A stretch of DNA of 64,000 nt, taken from assembly GCF_018687715.1 (NCBI RefSeq), contig NC_056762.1:20845364-20909363 (forward strand), written 5' to 3'. A program made the position numbers and the translations under genes. The number at the start of each line of letters is the position of its first letter. The first letter of the stretch is position 1. The notes under the pieces were generated by a model. That model ran no database searches. It worked only from the letters and a program-made list of their open reading frames with translations, and was not told where the DNA came from. This DNA is from Carya illinoinensis (lineage: Eukaryota; Streptophyta; Magnoliopsida; Fagales; Juglandaceae). Below, in pieces: positions 55,140-64,000 of this stretch.

Positions 55140-57640
55140 GCGCCAAAACAACAATTTTATTTTCTATTTCCCTCCCCGCAGCCTGGAGTTAGTCACAGTG
55201 CCTCTCCTCCCTCCGTTTGTGTTTCAGTCGATTTCTTACTAAATCCCTTCCGGCGATTCGATACGACGGCGGCGACGATAATCCCCCTCCCAATCGCTCC
55301 CAAAGCTCCCTCTCTGGCCTCCACTACATTTTCGCCGTCAAGTAGAAGCTTGGTCATCGTTTCCAACCCAAACCAAAGCTGTGCCGGGGACTATCAGCTT
55401 ACCCATTAGGTTGTATGTTACCCCCTTCAAATCTTAAACTTTCTATACCTTGCTATGCGTCTACCAAAAATTAAATCCCCATTCTGTTGAATGCATATGT
55501 ACAGACGATAATCAAAGCCAACTTCGACCTCTGTCCTGATCTAGAGCGGGGTAATTTCTTCCATTTTGCTGTTAGTCAGAAACAAAGGCCGAGAGAGTCC
55601 CAGTTCTTACTGTGTGCGAGGCTTGCCAGTCCATGGAAAGGGGTAATTTCTTCCATATGTAATTTTTTTTTTAAAAAACCATGCATGAACATAGCGCCAT
55701 GGAAAGGGGTGACTTGGATTGTACCATTACATGCACAAATTGGAATTTTTTGGCTTTGTGCATGTTTTTTAATTTTTAATTTTATTTTTTTGATATATCT
55801 CGATGCTGTACATGTTCAATTCATTGGTTGATTATCATATAATGGTAGTTGGTATTTTCTTATGTTCAACCTCAAATATATTTAGGTCTGATCTCTAGTA
55901 CTTGTTGTTGCAAACCCCATTCAATGAATCTGTGCATTTGATGTTAGTTTTAGGGCTAGATTCTAGGAAATAATTTGGGGAAAAACAAACCTCAAATTAT
56001 AATTATACAATTAATTACCTCCAATAGCTTTTGAGGACTCACTCGAAGATTAATCCAAGTGCTGATCTTCGAAGAACTGTGGCCTTTTGTCCAATCAGGT
56101 TTTGCAGGCGGGGAAGATGATGATGGTGGTGATATCATGCATAAATTAGTAGTACTTCCTTCTACAATATTAGAAAAAGTCATCATGTTTGTTGTATATA
56201 TTTTCCTTTTCGTTTTAAGACGTACATGATGTATGCAGCCATCATGTGCATCATGTGTTTGAAGTTACGAGGTCTAATAATTTGTCTCATGAGGTCTTAT
56301 TACTAAACAAAGTGGTATTGCATAATATATATATATATACATTTGTGAAAGGAAAAAGTGCAGCACAAGTTACTATGAAATCAGAGTGCAGGATGGACTC
56401 ACATATTGTGAGTTCATCCTCAAAATGTACACTTTCAATACTCTTCTCTGAACTCACTTCAGGATCTAGCTAGCAAATTATCACAATATGCAAAAGCATG
56501 TAAAGTGAAACGAATTGAAAGGATTGCTATAAATATTGGTCAATATTTAGTTTTCATCAAACACCCATTTTAACAAATAATAATACCATTAATGACTCCA
56601 ATAATAATTATAATATTAATTATCATAATAACATTAATAAAGAAACATTTAATAATAATAATAATAATGACCATAATAGACATAATGCTAATGCTTATAC
56701 TAACTTGAGCCATTAAGGAAGAAAGTCATAAAAGGGACCAGTTCTAATAGATAAACATATAATGCAAAGAAAGGAATGATATTTGAGGCTGCAAAAAGTG
56801 ATAGTTTGGTCAAGGTTGAGCTGTTAGTTTTGGATGGGTCTCAAAGGTGTTGAATGAGGGTTTGGCTAGTATAAAGGTAGAAGGTTGATAATTGTCTTAT
56901 TTTCTTATATCTGAATATTTGCGATGCTCAACCAATGATGACTGTACATGTGTTCGACTACATGCCATATGTGTGTTTCCATGATTTCTACATCTTTGTT
57001 GATCATCTTTTTAGGGAAAAAAATAACTTTCTTGTTTCATGTCATTGTATTTTCACTCATTACCCGGGTTGTTTCATTTTCACTCTTAAATTAGGCATCG
57101 TTTGACTCTACTGTTAAGATTCCGAGCAAAAGATCAGGATCGGGTCTTGGCGGGGTGATATGACCAACCACCGATTGGGCTGACAGTTGTGGGAGATGTT
57201 GGTGTTCACCACCTTTCTTTGAAAAAGTGACCAAGTAGAACTGTGGATGGGACTGTATCAGAAAAGTCCAGATTAATATGTGGTGTGTTTTACTTGGTAG
57301 CTGTTGGTTTTAGTCACGAGTAGAGTCCTCAAATAACTTATACTAGTGATATTTATCTTTTATATAATTAGTAGCTCAGTTTGTAATAGATATGATTCGT
57401 ATAATGCACCACCCAATGTAGTAAGAAATTATATGATTGTTGGTATTCATTTGACGCAAATTTGAAATTTTTGAATTGAAGAGAAATGGTTAACGATATT
57501 TTTTGTTGATGCATGGATTAAATGGTCATGTCTATCAGGTGCATTTGGATGAATGGAAAAAGTAAAAATGAGACCTAGTAACCCGTTAAGAATATTGGGT
57601 TACTAGGTTATATAAAATTTGATTTTCAGGTTTTTCCAGC
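55140..57640. other. Interior of the CACTA element, possible captured DNA
   Basis: The left part (about 55170-55480) is unlike surrounding DNA, GC-richer and with a promoter/5'UTR-like look (ctccctccgtttgtg, gacggcggcgacgat). A segment containing ccatggaaaggggt is repeated near 55632 and 55697. The rest is AT-rich with AAT runs (56570-56680). I find no recognised protein. It could be captured host DNA or remains of an ancestral transposase gene's 5' region. Confidence 0.35.
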
Positions 57641-57765
57641 GATTTTTTTAATCGCCGTCAATAGTTTTAAAAACTATTTAATCGCAAAAACTACTTGAAA
57701 AGAGGAGGCAAGGTATATTGCAGCGATTACTTAATCGCTGCCATAGTCTGAAAGGCCATAATATG

Positions 57766-58470
57766 GCAGCGATTTATAGTCGCTGCAAAATTATCTCCCA
57801 GCGATTTTTATATCGCTGGAATATAGCGGTGAAACAGTCCATAATATGGCAGCGATACGTAAATCGCTGCCAAATGATATAGCAGCGATTTATGAATCGC
57901 TGCCATATGGAGAGCAAACCAGGGATGTGATATGGCAACGATTAAGAAACGCTGCCATATCATTTGCCAGCGATTAGTATAGTCGCTGCCATATCATTTT
58001 CCTTATGGCAAGGTATTTAGCAGCGATTCTGTAATCGCTGCGAGATAATATAGCAGCGATTTCGTAGTCGCTGCCATATACTTATGGAAATGGGAATGGA
58101 TTTGGCAGCGATTATATAAGCGCTGCCAAATCATATAACAGCGATTTTTGTATCGCTGCTATATCATTTTGAAACCAGGAGCTTATATAGCAGCGATTAG
58201 AAAAACGCTGCTAAATAATATCACAGCGATTTTTGAGTCGCTGCTATATGGTTTTCTAAATCGAAATTGATTTAGCAGCGATTAAAAAAGCCCTGCCAAA
58301 TTATATGACAGCGATATTATTATCGCTGCTATATTATTTTAAAACCCGTACTTCATATTGCAGCAATTATAAAACCGCTGCCAAATAATATAGCAGCAAT
58401 TTCTGAATCGCTGGTATATCAAGTTACGGTTTTGAATCTCTATGGCGGCGATGTAGAAATCGCTGCGAAC
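57766..58470. repeat. 85-bp tandem array of paired palindromes
   Basis: GCAGCG-type half-sites start at 57766, 57849, 57935, 58020, 58105, 58190, 58275, 58360 and 58445, spaced 83, 86, then 85 throughout. A second series starts at 57798, 57882, 57967, 58053, 58138, 58223, 58308 and 58393. Each site opens an imperfect palindrome GCAGCGATT...AATCGCTGC about 24 bp long. Each unit therefore holds two palindromes about 33 bp apart, followed by a less conserved spacer. Palindrome arms are conserved more than the centres. Confidence 0.9.
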
Positions 58471-58643
58471 TTGGCCTCATTTCACGGCGAGTTTTTGGTT
58501 TCGCCGTGCTATATATAAAGTGGAAGAATAATAGCGGCGAACGAGCGGCAATTTGAGAATCGCTAGGATTTTTATATAGCGGGGAGTTTTATGGTTTTGC
58601 TGGCGATTTTAGATCGCCGGGAAAAGGCGATTCTGTTGTAGTG

Positions 58644-59201
58644 TCATCGATAATGGCCCCATTGATAATGGCCCCATTGACCATTACTATTCCTTTATAA
58701 TAGTATTTTATTTAACTTTCAATAAAATATCTCAATTCATATCATCTCAACTGCATAACCAAACGAGAATATTTTATAAGGTTTTAGGAAATGAGAAAGA
58801 AAATTGAATAAAAAATATTATAAATTTAAAATATTATTATAATATAGTTTTTTAATATTATTTTTATTTGAGGATTTGAAAAAATTGAATTGTTTTTTAT
58901 TTTTGTATTTAAAAGTTTGGAAAAGTTGTAATGATTAGTTTAAAAATGTCATAATGATTAGTTTGAAAGTATTTTTATTTGGTTGATGTTTGAGAATGAG
59001 ATTGGATAATATGAGATGATAAAATGAGATGAAAATTTTGAAATAAAATCTCTTTTATGAGCAAGCCCTTGTTTTGTAGAACTAAAAACTGAGAGACCAT
59101 GCAAGAAATCACGATTTCTTCCATTTTCTCTATAGAAACCTGAGAAGATCTTTGAAAGTATGGGAATTGGCTTGAACAACTTGCTAATCCCCCCCCTGCA
59201 T
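58644..59201. other. AT-rich spacer, no gene
   Basis: It begins with a short direct repeat (gataatggccccatt twice, 58650-58680), then AT-rich sequence without coding signs. Confidence 0.55.
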
Positions 59202-59605
59202 TGTAGATTCGAAGGACCCTGGAGGGACCAATAGTGCCCTAGCAGCCCAACTATAAATTATGATGATGGACAAGGCCCAAGTTAGAGGTTGAAGGCCCAT
59301 GAAGGTATGATATTTCATTGTTGAATAGACTAGATAAACACTAGTATGGCAAGTAGATTATTACTATTTATTATAGATAAGCTTCACATCTATTTAGTTG
59401 GGAAGATAACCAAGTCATAATGTTGATCCACTATACATCTACGCCTATATATATATGGGTACCAGGTAACTCAAAAATACTTATGATCATACACTTGAAT
59501 TATTATACACCATTATGTATTGACTTAGGCATCGGAGTAATTGCAGGCTTCTAGCGCCATTTGCAGATTAGCAATTACATTCAGTGGTGGAACATGTCCT
59601 TTACA
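59202..59605 (+). repeat. Probable 5' LTR of the Tat-like element
   Basis: TGTAGATTCG at the start and CTTTACA at the end form a TGTA/TACA inverted pair, about 404 bp apart. The U5-type phrase cttaggcatcggag (59525-59538) is characteristic of Tat LTRs. There is no second LTR to confirm the ends. Confidence 0.5.
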
Positions 59606-59606
59606 G

Positions 59607-59624
59607 TGGCGCTGTCTGTAGGAT
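59607..59624 (+). other. Primer binding site of the Tat-like element
   Basis: TGGCGCTGTCTGTAGGAT lies two bases after the LTR end. It closely resembles TGGCGCCGTCTGTGGGA, the sequence usually found at this place in Tat-lineage elements. Confidence 0.65.
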
Positions 59625-59674
59625 TCAATTTTCTTTCATTTTAGTTTCTCATTGGATGTCACTGTGGTTCCCAC

Positions 59675-60893
59675 ATGCCGACCGTGACGCATTCTCTAGC
59701 AAAATGCGAACCAAAAGCACTGCCTACCTCTAGGGAAGCACAATTAGCAGCAACAGAGGAAAAACTGAAGATGGCATTAAATGCCATGGAGAATTTGAAC
59801 AAGGAAAACGAAGACCTGAAGCGATGAAATGTGGAGCTCAGTGATACAATCATGCCCAACCATAGTGAGCAGGGTGATGGGGAAGGACATAGTAATCGGG
59901 GACAAAACCGGGAGGATGTAGAGAAGAAGAAGATGATGAATAGTTACGGAGCCTTGCTAGAAAGTATGAAGAGATGGCAAAGAAGATGGGAGAATCCTCC
60001 TCAATAGAGTACCTGCTGAATCAAACCGACTTGCTATACAGTGAAAAGATTATGGTCATGCCGCTTCCACCAAAATTCAAAGTATCACAGATAGAGATGT
60101 ACGATGTATCAAAAGACCCTCTAGATCACTTGGAGAATTTTAAAGCACACATCATGCTACATGGCTTTCCTGGAGAAATCGTCTGCCTAGCTTTTCCTCT
60201 AACCCTGAAGGGAATGGTGAGAGGGTGGTTTGGAACACTTTAGCTAAGGTTGATAAACAGTTTTGAAGAATTAGCCAAGTAGTTTTTAACTCAATTCATG
60301 CCTAATAGAATGGGTCGGCGCCCAATTGTGTACCTTTTAACTATTAAACAAAGAGAAGATGAGAATCTGAAGACACACCTCCTCGCTTCAACAAAGAAAG
60401 GTTAACAATAGATGATCAAGACGAGAAGATTACCCTTGCCACCCTCTTGAGTGGAATCTAACCACATAGCCCCTTCATGGTCCAATTGGCTAGAAAGAGC
60501 CCTTCTACACTAAGAGAATTTATGGATAGAGTGGACGACTTTGTCAATGCTGAAGACACACTACCAGCCTTGGTGGATCCGAGAAAAGGGGAGCATAAAA
60601 CTGAGTGGAAAAATAACCACGGTGACAAAAACACATTGAATCATCAAGATAAAAGACAAGAAAGGCGACCAAAGCGCAATAACAGATTAATACACAACAA
60701 ACTGAATGTACAAGAAAAAGAGGAGCTAGACAAGGAACATTACAAGGCTAGAAAAGGAAGTCATTACTACAAGTATCACCAAACAAGTTCACATTCAATA
60801 GAAGATTGCACAACTATGAAGAAAAAAGTCATTGAACTGGCAGGCACCGGAGAGTTTGAGCAAATGGTCGCAGAATGTTTGAAGCCTAAGTGA
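59675..60893 (+). pseudogene. Tat-like gag, broken
   Basis: It opens at ATG 59675 (MPTVTHSLAKCEPKALP) with a charged helical stretch to a stop at 59826. The core block at 59974-60243 reads MPLPPKFKVSQIEMYDVSKD and DPLDHLENFKAHIMLHGFP, then LKGMVRGWF, typical of Tat gag. After TAG at 60241 the reading passes through several frames to 60477-60893, where SPSTLREFMDRVDDFVNAED and KGSHYYKYHQTSSHSIEDC (the region that carries the zinc-like spacing) are clear. Confidence 0.8.
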
Positions 60894-61163
60894 CGTTATG
60901 AGTTAGGACACAATTCTAGAAGGAGTAGTAGTCCCAATAGGCGGCAGCTGCATCGGGATAATACTTGTGGCAATGATAGAGACAGGGCGCCCTCAAAGCT
61001 TGAAAGAGATAGGGTGCCCATAGGGGAAATCTAGACAATAGTGGGTGGATTTGCTAGAGGTGGTGTCTCTTTGCCCAGTCGAAAGGCACACGTACAAAGA
61101 ATAAGGTATGAAGAAGTGTATGTGGTAAATAGGACCCACAAGTATCAAGCTTGACACTTAAAT

Positions 61164-61800
61164 GACCATGTCCTTTGGGGAAGAAGACCGAGAAGGAGTG
61201 TTGTACCCACACCATGACGCCTTAGTAGTCACTCTCTGGGGATAGATACAACTGGTGGGCACCATCACCCTTTCGATAACAGCTGGAATAGGAACATGTA
61301 CAGCCACCACCATGACCGACTTCTTGGTCGTGAAGGCCCCATCCTCATACAATGCCATATTAGGGTAGCCGACACTTAACAACCTCAGGATAGTTACATC
61401 CACCTATCACCTCAAGGTGAACTTTCCAACCAATGGCAGGGTGGGCGAAGCATAAGGTGAGCAGGCCCTATCACGAGAGTGTTATGTACATGAATTGAGA
61501 AGTAATAAGAATGAAGTATGTGCCATTATAGACGAAAATGAAAATTGCAACCAGAATACCTCACTACCATCCTTACTGCCACCCCTGGCGGTTTTCCTAG
61601 AAAAGGGCATGGAGGTTAGAAATGAGCAAAACTTGCAGCAGGTCGAAGCCAACGAATCTTTGGAAATAGTGATGTTGTATTCTGACTGCCCCAATGCCAG
61701 CACACGCATTAGGACCCAAGTCACTCTCGAGGATAGAGAAGCTCTAAAGCTATTGTTGATAACCAAGATGTATTTGCCTAGAGCCATGAAGAGATGCTAG
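61164..61800 (+). pseudogene. Tat-like protease and spacer, broken
   Basis: The plus-strand frame from 61164 reads MSFGEEDREGVLYPHHDALV, then jumps to FLVVKAPSSYNAILG and PTLNNLRIVTSTYHLKVNFP, the standard flanks of Tat protease. The active-site segment between them appears to be replaced or scrambled; no D-S/T-G is readable. The frame then runs open as an acidic spacer to 61800. Minus-strand frames here are shadows. Confidence 0.7.
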
Positions 61801-62640
61801 GGATAGATAAAAATATTATAGAGCACCACCTTTGTGTAGACCCTGCATACAAGAAAGTATGTCATAAAAGGAGGTCATTTAGTGCTGAAAAATACGCCGC
61901 CATTATTGAGGAGGTGAGATGCTTGTTGGCCGTCGGTTTAATCGGAGAAGCCCACTACCCCGAGTGGCTGTCTAACGTTGTTCTTCTAAACAAGGCAAAT
62001 AAAAATGGAGAATGTGTGTAGACGTCACTGACCTAAACAAAGCTTGGCTGAAGGATAGTTTCACCTTACCACAGATAGACATTATCGTGGATGCCACCTC
62101 ATGGCATAAGATGTTGAGTTTTACGGATGCCTATTTAGGCTACAACCAGATTTGAATGCACCCAATGGACTAGGAGAAAACCTCATTTATTACGGATTGA
62201 GGGCTCTATTGCTATCAAGTCATGCCAGTTGGTTTAAAAAATGTAGGAGCCACCTACCAGAGGTTGTCAACCAAATGTTTGAAGAACATATAGGATGGTT
62301 GATGGAGGTATATGTAGACGACTTATTGGGGAAGAGTAAGGAGCCCACCCAACACCTGGCCGACCTAAGGGAGGCATTCAGGATCTTACGCTAGTATAAA
62401 AAGTTGAACCCATCGAAATATACATTTGGGGTCAGGTCAAGGAAGTTCTTAGGTTTCATTGTGTTCAAGAGAGGAATTGAAACCTCTCCTGAAAGGATTG
62501 ATGTAATCCTGAGCATGAAGCTGCCAAAAAGCCTAAATGACACCTAATGATTGGTGAGAAAAGTAGCCAACCTAAACAGGCTTGTTTCTAGGTTGACAGA
62601 AAAATGCCTCCCTTTCTTTAGGGTATTATATAAGATGCAT
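61794..62640 (+). pseudogene. Tat-like reverse transcriptase, broken
   Basis: It starts HHLCVDPAYKKVCHKRRSFS and AAIIEEVRCLLAVGLIGEAH, then YPEWLSNVVLLNKANKNGEC. After a frameshift come LPQIDIIVDATSWHKMLSFT with DAYLGYNQI, and later a YVDDLLGKSK piece (62318-62350) holding the catalytic YxDD. Stops and frameshifts are frequent. Sequence similarity fades near 62640-62680. Confidence 0.8.
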
Positions 62641-62679
62641 GACTCGCTCAAAATTGAGTAGCACAAAGGCTCTACAAAG

Positions 62680-64000
62680 CACAGGAGAATGTCGCGTAAT
62701 AATTAAGAATAAAATTCTTAGATCATCTCCACAAGGAAAGCTAGCTTAAAATCAAACCTGTATAAAATGGTGAAAACATTTAAAAAGAGAAAATAAGAAT
62801 AGTGATATATACAATGAATGGAGGAGTATAATGGAAATGAAAAATACACTGGTCATGAACCAAATTCATATTTTTTTGGATTTTTGAATGTCATGAAGCA
62901 AAGTAAATGACATCAAATTAAATAAGTAGAAATTTAGAAGCAAGAAAACTAAATGATATCAAATTAAACATGCAGGAATTTAAGATAAACTGGAGAAAGA
63001 GGCTAAATGTGGAGGAAGAGAGATGGGCAGCAATAGTGTGGCTAAGGGGCTCTACAACTATGCTGAATGGAGGAATTTGGGGGTTGGTTGAAAACCAGTC
63101 TACAACCCTCTAGCAAGCGTTCATTCTCCCCTCTCCTACTCACAAAATAAACTGGAGAAAAGACTACAGGTAGAGGAGGAAAGATGGACAGTAACAGTTG
63201 GGCCAGGGGGCTCTACAACTGCATGCCATCTTCCTCTCCTCACCTGAGTTCTCTCAAAAACTAAATAAAAGTTTAGAGCAAAAACAACTACATTACACTA
63301 CGCTATGGCTATACTCGACCGAATGATCGAGGGTCCCTTTACACTACTCCTACATTTCTTTTTTTATAGATGTGCATCCCAGCAAACTCATGTGCTACAG
63401 ACCATGCAAAAAGCAAGTGTTGTGTCCCACGTGCGAGTTGAAAATAAGCTCCCTACTGCATCTTGCGTGAACCCAAAAAATAACTACAGCCTACATTGCT
63501 TCAGTCAAAAAGGAAAATAATTTGCAGCATGTGTCAGCATGGCTTTTTGCCTTTCATGAGGACGTTTGCCTTGCATGTGTGAGGATCCCAAAATGCAAAA
63601 AATAAGCATTAAACTTGCTGCATTGAATTGGAGAGTGTAGCTTGCGTCAGGTTGAAGAGTCAATGCATGCGGGGTCCACATTCATGACAAGCCAAGTGTG
63701 TCAACGCATGAGTGTGATCCGTAAGGTGCATGCATCCAAATGCGTGGTCTCCTGTCCGTGTTCTACATCTCCGCCTCACTTCGTTCCAGCTAGTCCTCTA
63801 GCCGTGCTCTGCTTCCCGGCCAGTCCTGTAGGAGCTATAGGGTCCAGCTAGACTCTAAGCCTCCTAGGCTGCAACGAAATCACATGCCAAGGCAATTACC
63901 TGTATGTAGAAACATATAAAAAAAAAAAAAAAAATCCATGTGCAAAAGTAGTGCTTTTCTTCTTGTCTACATGTATCCCACTGAAAAGTCAAAGGGAAAA
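62680..64000. other. Unassigned region with a diverged direct repeat
   Basis: No domain was recognised. Two related segments occur in the same orientation at about 62988-63070 and 63148-63225 (both contain aaactggagaaa, gaggaagagagatgg or a close variant, and ggggctctacaact). The open frames 63305-63520 and 63642-63851 have no recognisable family. Confidence 0.4.

Larger units (their letters stand above)
54934..58643. mobile_element. Non-autonomous CACTA transposon (3.7 kb)
   Basis: It starts CACTACAAGAATTTGG and ends CTGTTGTAGTG, so both ends carry the CACTA terminus in inverted orientation. The 3-bp flanks cca (54931-54933) and tca (58644-58646) fit the CACTA target duplication with one change. 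Both subterminal zones are full of CGATT/AATCG and GCGGCGA motifs: 54955-55140 on the left, 57640-58640 on the right. No transposase reading is present, so movement would depend on another CACTA element. Confidence 0.88.
59202..62680 (+). mobile_element. Truncated Tat-like Ty3/gypsy element
   Basis: A probable 5' LTR (59202-59605) and primer-site-like sequence are followed by gag, protease and RT remnants, all plus strand. The element breaks off within or just after RT near 62680. No RNase H, integrase or 3' LTR was found before the window end. Gag and protease phrases match the Tat lineage of plant gypsy elements. Confidence 0.75.

Noticed and set aside
57640..58640. CRISPR-like regular repeats
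   Set aside because: The repeats are regular, but this is plant nuclear DNA inside a CACTA element, the spacers are related to each other rather than unique, and no cas gene is present.

Overview
This window is nuclear DNA from a flowering plant, most likely a woody core eudicot. The host genes carry an intron, the intergenic DNA is AT-rich, and nearly everything else is plant-type transposable element: Ty3/gypsy chromovirus and Tat-like elements, Ty1/copia, L1-type LINEs and CACTA transposons. I cannot fix the species; Fagales (walnut/oak relatives) is only an impression. I see no tRNA, rRNA, organellar or bacterial-type gene.

The only intact host genes are two near-identical two-exon genes on the minus strand (5308-7027 and 34799-36518). 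Each encodes a 471-residue ankyrin-repeat/PGG-domain membrane protein of the BDA1-like family. Both use the same unusual GC-AG intron. They are copies of one segmental duplication: about 5203-10456 (copy A) matches about 34700-50480 (copy B), interrupted by different later insertions. Copy A holds a solo LTR (7609-9804) whose empty site is intact in copy B near 37331. Copy B holds a Ty3/gypsy element (38260-50206) whose empty site is intact in copy A near 10187. The window therefore records its own order of events.

Layout: 1-4925, the 3' half of a chromovirus (dead pol plus 3' LTR). 5203-10456, duplication copy A. 10.5-13.4 kb, an L1-type LINE lacking its RT end and carrying a small LINE-tail insertion. 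13.56-17.5 kb, a scrambled Ty3/gypsy element. 17.8-19.7 kb, a reversed copia remnant. 22.0-23.6 kb, a possible Tat-type LTR. 24753-28470, one end and the transposase remnants of a CACTA element, abruptly fused to a large dead LINE (28.46-33.7 kb). 34.7-50.5 kb, duplication copy B with a three-level nest: gypsy element, then two solo LTRs inside it, then a gag-only copia-like element (47148-49366) inside one of those. 50.2-53.0 kb, a probable LTR remnant. 54934-58643, a non-autonomous CACTA element. 59.2-62.7 kb, a truncated Tat-like gypsy element. 62.7-64.0 kb, unassigned.

The most striking structure is in the CACTA element at 54934-58643. Its right subterminal kilobase holds a regular array with an 85-bp period, each unit carrying two imperfect palindromes of the form GCAGCGATT...AATCGCTGC. 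All alignments here were done by eye, so percentages and outer boundaries are approximate. Exact coordinates are given only where target-site duplications, codons or termini could be read directly.
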